DNA of 64,000 nucleotides from JACKFE01 sp050248735 (lineage in GTDB: Bacteria > Nitrospirota > Nitrospiria > Nitrospirales > UBA8639): contig JBFWRU010000008.1 in the NCBI GenBank assembly GCA_050248735.1, positions 165,096 through 229,095 on the forward strand, in the 5' to 3' direction. The position numbers were made by a program, and so were the translations under genes. The number at the start of each line of letters is the position of its first letter. Positions within the stretch are counted from its first letter, which is position 1. Under the pieces are notes generated by a model, which worked only from the letters and a program-made list of their open reading frames with translations, made no database searches and was not told the origin of the DNA. Shown in pieces: positions 1 to 8,632 of this stretch.

Positions 1-1
1 C

Positions 2-826
2 ATGATGGCCAAGCATGATTCGATTGGAATCGATCTGGTCGCGATGTGCGTGAATGATATTATTGTCAGCGGGGCCGAGCCGCTCTTTTTTTTGGATTAC
101 TTGGCGACCGGTCGGTTGGATGTGTCGGTTGGGGAAGCGATTGTGAGCGGAATTGTTGAAGGCTGTCAGCAGGCCGAGTGTGCGTTGATTGGAGGAGAGA
201 CCGCGGAAATGCCATCCTGTTATCCGCAGGGGGAATATGACATCGCGGGTTTTGCGGTGGGGGTGGTGGAACGATCAAAAATGCTAGGGCAGGAACGCGT
301 CAAGCCGGGCGATGTGTTGATCGGCGTCGGTTCCACCGGGTTGCATAGTAATGGCTATTCTCTTGCCCGCCGAGTGTGCTTCCAAGATCAGGGATGGAGC
401 CATGAAACCACCGTCCCCGAACTATCCGGAACCATCGGTGAGGCTTTGTTGACCCCGACGCGCATATACGTCAAATTGGTGAAGGCGTTGCTTGCGAAGG
501 ATTATCTGCATGGAGTCGCGCATATTACCGGTGGTGGTCTGACAGGCAATGTCCCGAGGATATTCTCGGAAGATTGTCAGGCGGTGATTGATCGAACCCA
601 ATGGGTCCCGCTCCCGTTGTTTTCTGTGCTTCAAGAGGCCGGACACATCGAGCGAGGAGAAATGTATCGTGTCTTTAACATGGGGATCGGGCTGGTCCTG
701 GTTTGCTCTCCTGAGCACTCGATCCCCGTGTTGGATATGATTGTCCAGCAGGGTCTACCGGGATTCCTCATCGGGGAAATCCGACAACGGTCCACCGGGG
801 CCGTTCCCCTCGTTTATGCGAATTAA
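2..826 (+). CDS. purM: Phosphoribosylformylglycinamidine cyclo-ligase (AIR synthetase), 5' end missing
   Basis: PurM closes the imidazole ring of FGAM to give AIR with ATP in cytosolic purine synthesis. The visible 274 residues carry the family signatures GIDLVAMCVNDI, GAEPLFFLDYLATG, ALIGGETAEMP and the C-terminal VAHITGGGLTGNVPR. The usual length is about 345 residues and the first residue here falls inside the N-terminal domain, so roughly 70 residues lie left of the window; the ATG at the edge is internal. purN follows after 15 bp on the same strand, the common purMN arrangement. The family call is secure; only the true start is unseen. Confidence 0.97.
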   Translation: MMAKHDSIGIDLVAMCVNDIIVSGAEPLFFLDYLATGRLDVSVGEAIVSGIVEGCQQAECALIGGETAEMPSCYPQGEYDIAGFAVGVVERSKMLGQERVKPGDVLIGVGSTGLHSNGYSLARRVCFQDQGWSHETTVPELSGTIGEALLTPTRIYVKLVKALLAKDYLHGVAHITGGGLTGNVPRIFSEDCQAVIDRTQWVPLPLFSVLQEAGHIERGEMYRVFNMGIGLVLVCSPEHSIPVLDMIVQQGLPGFLIGEIRQRSTGAVPLVYAN

Positions 827-841
827 TCGAAGGAAGACGTC

Positions 842-1489
842 GTGACGGTTGCACTCGGTGTGTTGGCTTCAGGGCGCGGGTCTAATTTGCAAGCCATATT
901 AGATGCTATTCACAAAGGAACCCTTGATGCGGTGGTGAAGGTGGTACTCAGTAATAAAGCGTCCGCGTTGGCCTTGGAACGAGGCCTGACGCATCAGATA
1001 CCTTCTGTATTTTTAGATCCTAAACCGTTTGCCGAATCACAAAATCCTCGAGAAGCCTATGATGTGGCTGTCGGGCAAGTGCTGCATGAACATGGCGTGG
1101 AGGCCGTGGTGCTGGCCGGCTATATGCGTATTGTGACACCGGCGCTTATCCGACAGTTTCCCTGGAGGATATTTAATATTCATCCGTCACTACTTCCGTC
1201 TTTTCCAGGGTTGCATGCGCAACGGCAGGCCTTGGAATGGGGCGCCAAAGTCAGTGGATGTTCAGTCCATTTTGTGACGGAAGGGGTGGATGAAGGGCCG
1301 GTGATTATTCAGACGGCCGTTCCGGTTCTGGAGGAGGATACCGAAGAATCCTTATCGGCACGGATTTTGGAACAGGAGCATGTAGCGCTTCCCAGGGCTC
1401 TGCAATGGTTTGCGGAGGGGCGGCTTGCCCAGAATGGTCGAAGAGTAACGGTGGTGCCTTCGAGCGGAGCTGGAAAGGGAGACACATGA
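842..1489 (+). CDS. purN: Phosphoribosylglycinamide formyltransferase (GAR transformylase)
   Basis: PurN transfers a formyl group from 10-formyl-THF to GAR, the third step of purine synthesis. The 215-residue product has the N-terminal GVLASGRGSNLQAI phosphate-binding loop, the AGYMRIV motif, the catalytic FNIHPSLLPSF (Asn and His) and the VDEGPVI segment holding the catalytic Asp. The start is GTG, preceded by a GAAGGAAG ribosome-binding site. It sits 15 bp behind purM and is surely co-transcribed. The last 20 residues (after EGRLAQNG) extend slightly beyond the usual fold. Confidence 0.96.
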   Translation: MTVALGVLASGRGSNLQAILDAIHKGTLDAVVKVVLSNKASALALERGLTHQIPSVFLDPKPFAESQNPREAYDVAVGQVLHEHGVEAVVLAGYMRIVTPALIRQFPWRIFNIHPSLLPSFPGLHAQRQALEWGAKVSGCSVHFVTEGVDEGPVIIQTAVPVLEEDTEESLSARILEQEHVALPRALQWFAEGRLAQNGRRVTVVPSSGAGKGDT

Positions 1490-1521
1490 AAGACAAAATA
1501 TTTTTTGAGATCATTCTGGTG

Positions 1522-1550
1522 ATGCAAGATGCTAACGGGTTCGGTATAAT
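1522..1550 (+). promoter_or_regulatory. Possible sigma-70 promoter of tRNA-Ala
   Basis: A perfect TATAAT lies at 1545-1550 with a weak -35 (ATGCAA) 17 bp upstream, about 70 bp before the tRNA. The -10 is convincing and the -35 is poor. It falls just after purN, so the tRNA could be transcribed independently of the pur genes. Confidence 0.4.
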
Positions 1551-1618
1551 CTCTTCCAGAAGCGCAGTTTGGGTGAGAGGGAGGGAGGAGACAAAGAACA
1601 GTTGATAAGTAAATGTGT

Positions 1619-1694
1619 GGGGGGCTAGCTCAGTTGGGAGAGCACTACGTTCGCAACGTAGGGGTCGCGGGTTCAACTCCCGTGCCCTCCACCA
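1619..1694 (+). tRNA. tRNA-Ala (anticodon CGC)
   Basis: A complete cloverleaf can be folded by hand. The acceptor stem is GGGGGGC/GCCCTCC with one G-T pair. The D arm is GCTC-AGTTGGGA-GAGC. The anticodon arm is CTACG-TTCGCAA-CGTAG with anticodon CGC, reading GCG (Ala). The T arm is GCGGG-TTCAACT-CCCGT, and CCA is encoded at the 3' end. A rho-independent terminator follows about 40 bp later. Confidence 0.96.
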
Positions 1695-1734
1695 TTTCAT
1701 AATCCAACGACGTCTACAGTATAATGATGAGACG

Positions 1735-1765
1735 AAAAGCCGCTATTTAAGCGGCTTTTTTGTTT
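1735..1765 (+). terminator. Rho-independent terminator after tRNA-Ala
   Basis: The stem AAGCCGC/GCGGCTT with a TATTTAA loop is followed by a T-rich tail (TTTTTGTTTT). It is placed to end the tRNA transcript. Confidence 0.85.
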
Positions 1766-2225
1766 TCTGTTGTCCAATGTCGGTTTAGTAACCCCTCTTT
1801 GCCAGGTTGAGTATTACGAACTACCTGGCTAATGTGGAGGGTGGACTTATTTCCGCGGATATTCGGGCAGGCCAGGTTCATTTCAGAGAGAGCCATTCAT
1901 GGATCTTTAAGAGATTCGATTTTTCCTCTGCTAGAACGGGTTCAATATATTTTCACCATTCGAACCCGGGCTCGTGAACCGATCGACTTTTTTATTCGAC
2001 AAACCAAGAAATGCCGTCGTGTTGGTTCAGATCGTTAGTTCATGACTTGAGAGAAATCACTAAGTCTAGACTCTTAATTATCTCAAAGAGAGATTACGCA
2101 AAAAAGATTCCGAGAATATTCTTATAAACCTGTACATCAGAAAACCTAATGCCTACAATCTTGTCCAGCATCAATACGCAATGACAATCATTCGTTCAAT
2201 AAATCTCCGAGCAAAAGGGATCCAC
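1766..2225. other. Intergenic region, no supported gene
   Basis: About 460 bp without a credible gene. The only open frame (68 codons from 1832) has neither a recognisable product nor a good ribosome-binding site. A perfect 7-bp inverted repeat GCCAGGT/ACCTGGC lies at 1801-1829 with a 15-nt loop. The last 150 bp are AT-rich and probably hold the promoter of the next lipoprotein gene. Confidence 0.5.
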
Positions 2226-2810
2226 ATGAAATACGCGGTGCGAGCCATCGGTTTGTGTTGGTGTCTACTCGGGCTGACTGCCTGTGGAGGAACGGTCAAA
2301 AAGTCCTTTACAAACCCCGCCTATCCGCTTTCGAAGGTATCGTCAATCGCGATTCTTCCCTTTGATGGGGTGGGCGAGGCCGGTGCAGCCTCAGATCTAC
2401 TGGCCATGGTCATTGCCAACAAAGAAGTGTTTGATTATGTCGTTGATCGGACACAAATTCAAGCCGTTCTTGCCGAACATAATTTAGACGCTACGCTCCT
2501 CGATGAAAAAAACCTTTTGCAAAAAGGAAATTTCATCAATGCCGATGCGCTGCTCAAGGGGCGTGTGACACGATTTGTCGAAGGCGCCCCTCAGTATCCC
2601 GTAGCGACGGCGACAGAGATTTCTATGTCGTTGAAACTTGTCAGTACGGAAACCGGGCAAATAATCTGGACGCAGTTGTATTCGGAAAAGTCCGGGACAC
2701 GGGGACTGCTTGCTCCATCCGTTGATGAGTTGTTGCTTGAAATGGCTGAAGACATTGCAAATGATTTGGTCAAGGAACGGCAGAGTTCCGGTGGGGGTTC
2801 GATGCCATAG
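2226..2810 (+). CDS. CsgG/LpoB-like outer-membrane lipoprotein
   Basis: 194 residues. The start at 2226 is chosen because AAAAGGGA precedes it and it gives a clean lipoprotein signal ending in the lipobox LTAC (lipidated Cys about residue 20). The mature part has SIAILPFDGVGEAGAASDLL, typical of the CsgG-like and LpoB-like fold, and a late segment TETGQIIWTQLYSEKSG found in that superfamily. Such proteins form or regulate outer-membrane assemblies. The secreted caspase-like protein begins 20 bp downstream, so the two are probably co-expressed and may act together at the envelope. No transmembrane barrel segment is obvious, so a regulator or scaffold is more likely than a pore. Confidence 0.75.
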   Translation: MKYAVRAIGLCWCLLGLTACGGTVKKSFTNPAYPLSKVSSIAILPFDGVGEAGAASDLLAMVIANKEVFDYVVDRTQIQAVLAEHNLDATLLDEKNLLQKGNFINADALLKGRVTRFVEGAPQYPVATATEISMSLKLVSTETGQIIWTQLYSEKSGTRGLLAPSVDELLLEMAEDIANDLVKERQSSGGGSMP

Positions 2811-2830
2811 TCTCGAATCGGGGTGGCGAG

Positions 2831-4672
2831 ATGGCAGGAATTTTTCAATCACGGCCAACCATGATCACTTGGGTATTGGAAAAAGTCTTCTGTCCCATTG
2901 CCTTCTGTATGGTACTGCTTGCCGGGGGATATGAGACTCCCGTCTTTGCCACGTCTCGTGGCATTCTGGTATCGCCGGATACCGGTGAAGGGATTGGAAC
3001 CGTTTGGGGAGTCTTTATTGGGGTCTCCGAATATAAAAATACGACCCTTAATCTTGCCTATGCGGACAATGATGCCAAAGCCCTCCATCAGTTCTTTACC
3101 GAGCATTTTCAGGACAGTATTCATCCTGACCACTTTCATGTTCTGACCAATCAAGAGGCTCAACGCGGGAAGATTCTGCGAGCACTTGGAGAGGTTCTTC
3201 GTCTTGCTCAGCCGGAGGATTTGGTAATCCTCTCCCTCGCCATGCACGGGTTACTCGATCCTAGCGGAGAAGACCTATTCTTTCTCACACATGAAGCTGA
3301 TCCCAATTTTCCGGAAGACAACGGGATTAGTCGCCACGACCTGCTGAGACAAATCAGCAAAAGTAAGGCCCGTAAAATAGTGCTGTTTTTAGATGCATGT
3401 CATACGGGCGCGTTTGGCTCCTCCAGTTCACTGGTTGCCATGCGGGCCGCGAATGCTGCAGACGTTAACCGGCTCCTGACCGCAATGGGGAAGGCACAGA
3501 CAGGAGTGGCCGTTTTCTCTTCCTCCAGTGCAGCTGAGCGTTCGCAAGAAGGCGAAAAATTTTGTGGAGGACATGGAGCATTTACCTGCGGATTGCTCAC
3601 GGGCTTACGAGGAGGGGCCGATTTCAATCGCAATGACCTCATCGAAATTCGTGAACTCTTCGACTTTACCTATCGTACGGTGAAAACGAGTACTGAGGGT
3701 TTTCAAAACCCTTCTATCGAAGGCCGCTATGATAATGGGCTTCCTCTCGCCTTTGCTCCTGGAGGACCAGCGACGTCATTAACCCAAGAAATGTCTGATC
3801 CCAAGGGAATTCCCGCTTCGGATCGGGAACTGGTTCAATTACAAGCAGAACTTCAAGCTTTGCAAGAACAGATGGCGCGTGAAAAATCAGATAGGCATGA
3901 GGAAGCTACTGGACCAGGGATGATTGCTAAAGCGCCCGCTTATAGTGCACCGCAACCCTTTGCTCCGAAAATCCTTGATGGGGATGAGGCATCGATGGTG
4001 ATCATTCCAGAAGGTCATTTCACCATGGGGAGTAAGGATTTTAGAAATGAACGCCCGGTGCATCAGGTTTTTCTGGATAACTTTTATATCGACCAGCATG
4101 AAGTTACCGTCTCCCAATATGCCGAATTCATTAAAAAGTCCGGAACCAAACCGCCAGCATATTGGATTAATCTCAATTTAAATGAGGTCTCTCAACATCC
4201 TGCCGTAAGAGCAAATTGGGATGAGGCCACAGCATATTGTCGGTCCGTGGGCAAACGGTTGCCCACCGAAGCCGAGTGGGAAAAGGCTGCACGCGGAACC
4301 GATGAACGCCTCTATCCCTGGGGTGAACAGGATCCGATCCAACTCCTGGCAAATTTTGACAAGTGTTGCGACCATCAAGCCTATTCTGTCTTGACGCCTG
4401 TTGGTGAAAAAGCTGAGGGTCAAAGTCCATACGGGCTTGACGATATGGCTGGGAATGTCTGGGAGTGGACAGCTGATTGGTATGATGCCTCCTATTATCA
4501 ACGAAGCCCTGACAAAAACCCGAAAGGACCTTCTGTTGGAGAACTGAAAGCTATTCGTGGCGGGTCATGGTCAAATAAAGCTGTGGATATTCGAACCACG
4601 AATCGTCACGGTCTGGATCCTTCCCAACGACATGATAACGTTGGCTTCCGGTGCGCAAAAAATTCGCCATAA
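2831..4672 (+). CDS. Secreted caspase-like (C14) protein with C-terminal FGE-sulfatase-type domain
   Basis: 613 residues. A hydrophobic leader (residues about 11-40) suggests export. Residues 55-290 form a caspase/metacaspase fold with the catalytic His139 in LAMHG and Cys190 in FLDACHTG. A coiled-coil linker (about 336-355, QAELQALQEQM) follows. Residues about 385-610 match the FGE-sulfatase fold (MVIIPEGHFTMGS, RLPTEAEWEKAARG, GNVWEWTADWYD, and GFRC at the end). The paired catalytic cysteines of true formylglycine-generating enzymes are not seen, so this part is more likely a binding or structural domain. It is 20 bp behind the lipoprotein gene. The protease is probably an orthocaspase; its substrates are unknown. 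Confidence 0.88.
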   Translation: MAGIFQSRPTMITWVLEKVFCPIAFCMVLLAGGYETPVFATSRGILVSPDTGEGIGTVWGVFIGVSEYKNTTLNLAYADNDAKALHQFFTEHFQDSIHPDHFHVLTNQEAQRGKILRALGEVLRLAQPEDLVILSLAMHGLLDPSGEDLFFLTHEADPNFPEDNGISRHDLLRQISKSKARKIVLFLDACHTGAFGSSSSLVAMRAANAADVNRLLTAMGKAQTGVAVFSSSSAAERSQEGEKFCGGHGAFTCGLLTGLRGGADFNRNDLIEIRELFDFTYRTVKTSTEGFQNPSIEGRYDNGLPLAFAPGGPATSLTQEMSDPKGIPASDRELVQLQAELQALQEQMAREKSDRHEEATGPGMIAKAPAYSAPQPFAPKILDGDEASMVIIPEGHFTMGSKDFRNERPVHQVFLDNFYIDQHEVTVSQYAEFIKKSGTKPPAYWINLNLNEVSQHPAVRANWDEATAYCRSVGKRLPTEAEWEKAARGTDERLYPWGEQDPIQLLANFDKCCDHQAYSVLTPVGEKAEGQSPYGLDDMAGNVWEWTADWYDASYYQRSPDKNPKGPSVGELKAIRGGSWSNKAVDIRTTNRHGLDPSQRHDNVGFRCAKNSP

Positions 4673-5158
4673 CCGGAAGGGAGGGGCCGGAAACATAATT
4701 GGAGCAGTCAATCTGGTCCAATGATCCGCATGTCAGGCTGAGAACCGATAAAGACTAAGCCCAGACGAAGCCTAAACCACTATCGAAGACGAAAGGGTGA
4801 TGCCTACAGGAAGGCAGATGGAAGGGTGACAACAAGACGGATGTCTTGCCCCCGTTTAGGCAGGCGTGACCTTTTGGGATTTTAAGGAGCCTCCTCAAAA
4901 ATGCTGTTTTATTTTGGTCGGGGTGTGTCCGTCCTTTGGCTTTCAAATTTTGATAAGAATTTTTCAAAGATAAGGTATTCACTTGGCGGCAATGTCCTCG
5001 GGTGCCGATCCGAAGGTCACCGTAGTTGAGAGCAGGAATAACACCAGCGACAGAGAAATGGCTTGGGGAATGTATTGAGTCAAGAGGGAGTTTCTTGCTG
5101 TTTCTCTCGTCCATTCGCAGTCTCTTTCGGTTAGCCGGGAATGCGATTATTCATACTG
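4673..5158. other. Convergent intergenic region, no supported gene
   Basis: About 490 bp between two convergent genes. A 119-codon minus-strand frame (4755-5114) resembles no family and has no good ribosome-binding site. A small hairpin AGGAG/CTCCT near 4885-4895 is followed by AAAA rather than T, so no proper terminator can be claimed. Confidence 0.45.
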
Positions 5159-6610
5159 TCACCTGTTCTCCACTCGCTCCGACAGTTCCTTTACCTTGGC
5201 TGAAGCATCCTGATTGCCGCTTTGTTCCGCGCGGCGGTACCAGCGCAAACTTTCAGCCTCATTGCGCTCGACGCCGATTCCATGCTCCAGGACAGAGGCA
5301 TAATTAAATTGTCCATGCATATACCCATTCTCGGCTGACCGGCGGTAATAATCTGCAGCTCGACGCAGGTCTCTCTCCACTCCAACCCCTTTCTCGTAAG
5401 CCCAGCCCAGCCTATTATTCGCGGCGGCTGCCGCAGCAGAATTACCCATTTCGAGCACCCGCTTAAACATGACCACTCCCTTGGCGGGATTTTTGGGCCC
5501 GTCCTCACCATCGAAGTCACAGCCACCGGCCATATGCACACCCCAAGCATGCCCCTGGGCAGCCGCTTTACGTTGCCACTCGCAGCCCTTGTGCATATCT
5601 ATCTCTGTCCCCCATCCGTGGAAGTAGGCCATCCCAAGGCTGTGTTCACTTTCTGCCTCACCTTGTTCCGCGGCGCGAACCAGCCACTGGAATCCCCCAG
5701 AGGTATCTGTTTCGCCGCCAACTCCCTCGATCAGGGCGCGACCATACCAGGTCTGGGCCAAGGCGTGGCCTTTCTCCGCAGCTTGGTGCAAGAGTTGGCG
5801 GGAGCGAACAGGGTCTTTCGGCACACCATCGCCCGTCCAATAAGCCGCCCCTAGCCGGTACAGATTCTCTGCCGAAAGGGTCCGTGTACCATCTCCGGTA
5901 CTACCGTCACTCCCCCTTCGACATTCGCCGGTCAAATCCGAATATGCGACATGCGAGCCTTTGCATGGATCGCTTTGCCCCAACACGCCAAGGTCATCGC
6001 CGTGGGGCATGGCCACATCGGGGGTCAAATCCGCAGCATCGGGTATCTCACTAGCGTTAGGACGGTTTGTACTGCTTGCCTCACCGCCTTTCCGTGTCTC
6101 TTCAGATTGACTGTTTGGATCACATGGCCATGCATACAATTCAAACTTGCGCATGACATCGCGGGCGATGCGGCGCAGTACCTCCTGATTGACTCCCTCA
6201 ATATTTCCAAAGTTCACTAAAATACTCGCGGTCCGGCTTCCGATCCCTCCATATAGCAAAGGGCGCCCATCCGGCGTTGTCCCGAGGTTTGATGAGAATG
6301 ATGTTTTCCACGTGCCGTCATAACAGGCCCGCCCCTGTTTCGCAGGGGTTCCTATGAATTGTACGTCCACATGCACGATTGTGGACAAACGGCTGCCTGA
6401 AATTGGTACCTTTAAGGTTGCCGAGCAATGCACATATCCTGCCTCCCGAATTTCCGACACGACCCCACACGGCCGATCCCACTGATATGGGGATGAGTCG
6501 ATATCGTCCATCGACATTTTTGTCCATTGATGTGGAATCGGATCACGGGCCGACCACCCCAAGGTGTACATGCTTAATAAGGCAATGAAGGTTATGAAGA
6601 TGCGTTTCAT
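5159..6610 (-). CDS. Exported Sel1-repeat protein
   Basis: 483 residues with an N-terminal signal peptide (MKRIFITFIALLSMYTLGWSA). An unassigned N-terminal domain (about 25-165) contains several Cys. A low-complexity linker (about 165-240) follows. At least six Sel1/TPR-like repeats then run from about residue 245 (for example RLGAAYWTGDGVPKDP, RLGWAYEKGVGVERD). An excellent AGGGGGA ribosome-binding site precedes the start. Sel1 proteins are usually periplasmic adaptors for protein-protein contact. A second Sel1 protein lies near 62-63 kb but lacks this N-terminal domain. Confidence 0.85.
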   Translation of the reverse strand: MKRIFITFIALLSMYTLGWSARDPIPHQWTKMSMDDIDSSPYQWDRPCGVVSEIREAGYVHCSATLKVPISGSRLSTIVHVDVQFIGTPAKQGRACYDGTWKTSFSSNLGTTPDGRPLLYGGIGSRTASILVNFGNIEGVNQEVLRRIARDVMRKFELYAWPCDPNSQSEETRKGGEASSTNRPNASEIPDAADLTPDVAMPHGDDLGVLGQSDPCKGSHVAYSDLTGECRRGSDGSTGDGTRTLSAENLYRLGAAYWTGDGVPKDPVRSRQLLHQAAEKGHALAQTWYGRALIEGVGGETDTSGGFQWLVRAAEQGEAESEHSLGMAYFHGWGTEIDMHKGCEWQRKAAAQGHAWGVHMAGGCDFDGEDGPKNPAKGVVMFKRVLEMGNSAAAAAANNRLGWAYEKGVGVERDLRRAADYYRRSAENGYMHGQFNYASVLEHGIGVERNEAESLRWYRRAEQSGNQDASAKVKELSERVENR

Positions 6611-7271
6611 GTCGTCCCCCTGGGATCAAGAAAGATGAGCAACGCCTGCACCACCTTGAAGGCGAAAACCCCGTTACGCTGTCGGATTGTAAGAAAAAGA
6701 AGATTTTTGTCCCGAAGGTAACTTGGATCCAATAGGTTGTCAAACATGAAGAATGGCCAATGAAAAGTGAGAATTGAGTGTAGTCAGAAGGCGCAATCTG
6801 TTCGCACTGTCTGTCATTTTTGAGGGCTTAAGCATAGGACGGGCAAACAGATTTTTGGTTAAAGACTAAGCTTGATGAAAATCGCTATGGATTGGAAATT
6901 GGTTGGTTCTAGATGGATAGAATGCCTGACCATGAATAGCACGGCGGCTTTGAAGGTATGTAGTGGCTGGAAAGGATCTTGGCAAACCCCCGATTTTACA
7001 ACGGGCGATAAAGCTACCTTTAGAGCATTTTATGTTTCACAAAAACGACACTTATTTATCGAGCATCCTCGGATATTGTAAACCGAACGGAAATCCTGGT
7101 GGCGTGACCGTAGTGTTTTGTGACCGTGCTCCGACTAAATAACATTAAGGATAAAGTTGGAAGTGCCAACCCCCGTCAGTGAGTGGATAGATATCCTTGG
7201 AAGGCTATATTTATTCTCCGGTGATGTGTTTTATACGTAGGTATATTAATAGAGTGGATTTTTTTTATTTA
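6611..7271. other. Intergenic region, no supported gene
   Basis: About 660 bp with no gene I can support. A 69-codon frame at 6872-7081 shows no family features. The stretch becomes strongly AT-rich from 7200 on and leads into the operator of the Rrf2 gene. Confidence 0.5.
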
Positions 7272-7300
7272 CTAAAGTAAATTAACTTAATTAACTTTAG
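7272..7300. promoter_or_regulatory. 29-bp operator palindrome in front of the Rrf2 regulator gene
   Basis: Arms CTAAAGTAAATTAA (7272-7285) and TTAATTAACTTTAG (7287-7300) are inverted repeats of 14 bp with one mismatch around a single central base. It ends 8 bp before the start codon. Rrf2 proteins bind dyads of this size and commonly autoregulate, so this is the likely autoregulatory site. Confidence 0.7.
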
Positions 7301-7308
7301 AAAGATAT

Positions 7309-7809
7309 ATGCGATTATCAAAGAAAAGTGAGTATGGCCTTCGAGCCATGATTGAATTGAGGCGGAGTTTTGGCCGAGGAGTAGTTCAACGCCGTTTTTT
7401 ATCAGAACAACAGGGCATTCCCCTCGGGTTCCTTGAAATCATTTTGCTTCAATTGAAGAATTCGGGTCTCGTGGGTAGTCGACGTGGGAAGAATGGTGGC
7501 GTCTTTCTTCTGAAACCTCCTCGTGAAGTAACCCTCGGTAAAATTATTCGAACCTTAGATGGTCCTTTGGCACCCATTGGGTGTGTCAGTCAAACTGCTT
7601 ATCGAAAATGTGAAGATTGTCCGTATGAAGCCACCGCGACATGTCCGATCCAGAAAGTCATGTTGGATGTGAGAAATGCTATTGCCTCTGTGTTGGATCA
7701 TTACTCATTGGAGGATTTTGCTAATTCAAGTGGAAAGGAAGCCCAGGATGGTGTCAGTCCGACTATCCAAGCGGTCTTACGACCTTCCATTGCCATTGAC
7801 CCGAGCTAG
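7309..7809 (+). CDS. Rrf2-family transcriptional regulator with four cysteines
   Basis: 166 residues. The N-terminal winged helix starts MRLSKKSEYGLRAM, and RRGKNGGVFL is the wing typical of Rrf2. Cysteines 92, 101, 104 and 112 (GC-x8-C-x2-C-x7-C) lie where IscR and NsrR bind an iron-sulfur cluster, so a redox, sulfur or NO-sensing role is plausible. It is followed at 40 bp by a DUF2061 gene and then a DUF423 gene on the same strand. A large palindrome just upstream suggests autoregulation. The exact signal cannot be told from sequence. Confidence 0.92.
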   Translation: MRLSKKSEYGLRAMIELRRSFGRGVVQRRFLSEQQGIPLGFLEIILLQLKNSGLVGSRRGKNGGVFLLKPPREVTLGKIIRTLDGPLAPIGCVSQTAYRKCEDCPYEATATCPIQKVMLDVRNAIASVLDHYSLEDFANSSGKEAQDGVSPTIQAVLRPSIAIDPS

Positions 7810-7849
7810 GTCTATTCAAGGAACACTATTTATATTAAGAGGGTGAGGT

Positions 7850-8065
7850 ATGGAAACGCATTTACGAAGTATGGTGAAGGGGATCAGCTGGCGGATTATC
7901 GCAACCCTCGTGACTACGATGGTTGTCTGGTTGATTTCCGGGGAAATATCCATGGCTCTGTTTGCCGGGGTCAGTGATTCTCTTGTCAAAATCGGATTAT
8001 TCTATGGACATGAACGGATATGGCAGCGAATTCTCTGGGGAAGAGTTTATCCTTATTCACCGTAA
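7850..8065 (+). CDS. DUF2061 small membrane protein
   Basis: 71 residues with the DUF2061 pattern: KGISWRIIATLVTTMVVWLISG, a glycine-containing second hydrophobic helix (ALFAGVSDSLVKIGLFYGHE), and ERIWQRILWG at the end. Two membrane segments are visible. A good ribosome-binding site (AAGAGGGTGAGG) precedes it. Homologues often sit near sulfate-assimilation genes, which would fit control by a Cys-containing Rrf2 protein, but no sulfur gene lies in this window. Confidence 0.88.
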   Translation: METHLRSMVKGISWRIIATLVTTMVVWLISGEISMALFAGVSDSLVKIGLFYGHERIWQRILWGRVYPYSP

Positions 8066-8112
8066 TTGGGATGAACGTTCCTGATGATAATCATAGGGCG
8101 GAAGGAGAGCGC

Positions 8113-8514
8113 ATGCGAAGGCTGTTAATGTGTGGGGCGGTCATGTCCTTATTGGGGGTCGCGGCAGGAGCGTTTGGTGCTCACGGGCTTCGTCCCATCT
8201 TAACGGAACAGATGATGGCGGTGTTTGAAACCAGTGTCCGCTACCATTTGGTCCATGGGCCGGCAATCTTGATTGCCGGACTCAGTGGCCATTTCTTTCG
8301 TCATCGTGTATTTCGATGGGCAGCCTGGAGTTTTATTCTGGGTATCTTCATCTTTTCCGGGAGTCTGTATATATTATCGCTCTCGGGCATTCGGTCTCTG
8401 GGCATCCTGACTCCATTTGGTGGACTGGCTTTTCTCATCGGTTGGGGGTTCCTGGCCTGGGGATATTGGTCCGCCCAAGAAATGATCAAGCCTCAAGTGC
8501 CTTCCTCCTCATAG
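8113..8514 (+). CDS. DUF423 (YgdD-like) inner-membrane protein
   Basis: 133 residues with four hydrophobic segments. The family signature is the AGAFGAHGL motif near the N terminus, followed by YHLVHGPAIL and a glycine-rich last helix (GILTPFGGLAFLIGW). The start at 8113 is preferred to earlier in-frame ATGs because GGAAGGAGAG precedes it at proper spacing. It is third in the Rrf2-DUF2061 operon. The family's function is unknown. Confidence 0.9.
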   Translation: MRRLLMCGAVMSLLGVAAGAFGAHGLRPILTEQMMAVFETSVRYHLVHGPAILIAGLSGHFFRHRVFRWAAWSFILGIFIFSGSLYILSLSGIRSLGILTPFGGLAFLIGWGFLAWGYWSAQEMIKPQVPSSS

Positions 8515-8632
8515 TTTTTCTGCCGTTCCTTTCCCGCCAATTTTTGTGTCGGGTTTTGGCTCGTTGATTTTCCCGCAGAATCGTTGTTGCCAATGAGTGG
8601 CCATCCCCTTTTTATGTCATTAATTAACAGGG

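Noticed and set aside
1486..1605. Short open frame overlapping the purN stop by ATGA
   Set aside because: 39 codons without similarity; it runs across the likely tRNA promoter.
1832..2038. 68-codon plus-strand open frame after the tRNA
   Set aside because: No ribosome-binding site or recognisable sequence.
3960..4672. Active formylglycine-generating enzyme
   Set aside because: The fold matches but the conserved catalytic Cys pair is not visible and no sulfatase is nearby.
4755..5114. 119-codon minus-strand open frame
   Set aside because: No family resemblance, no ribosome-binding site, composition like intergenic DNA.
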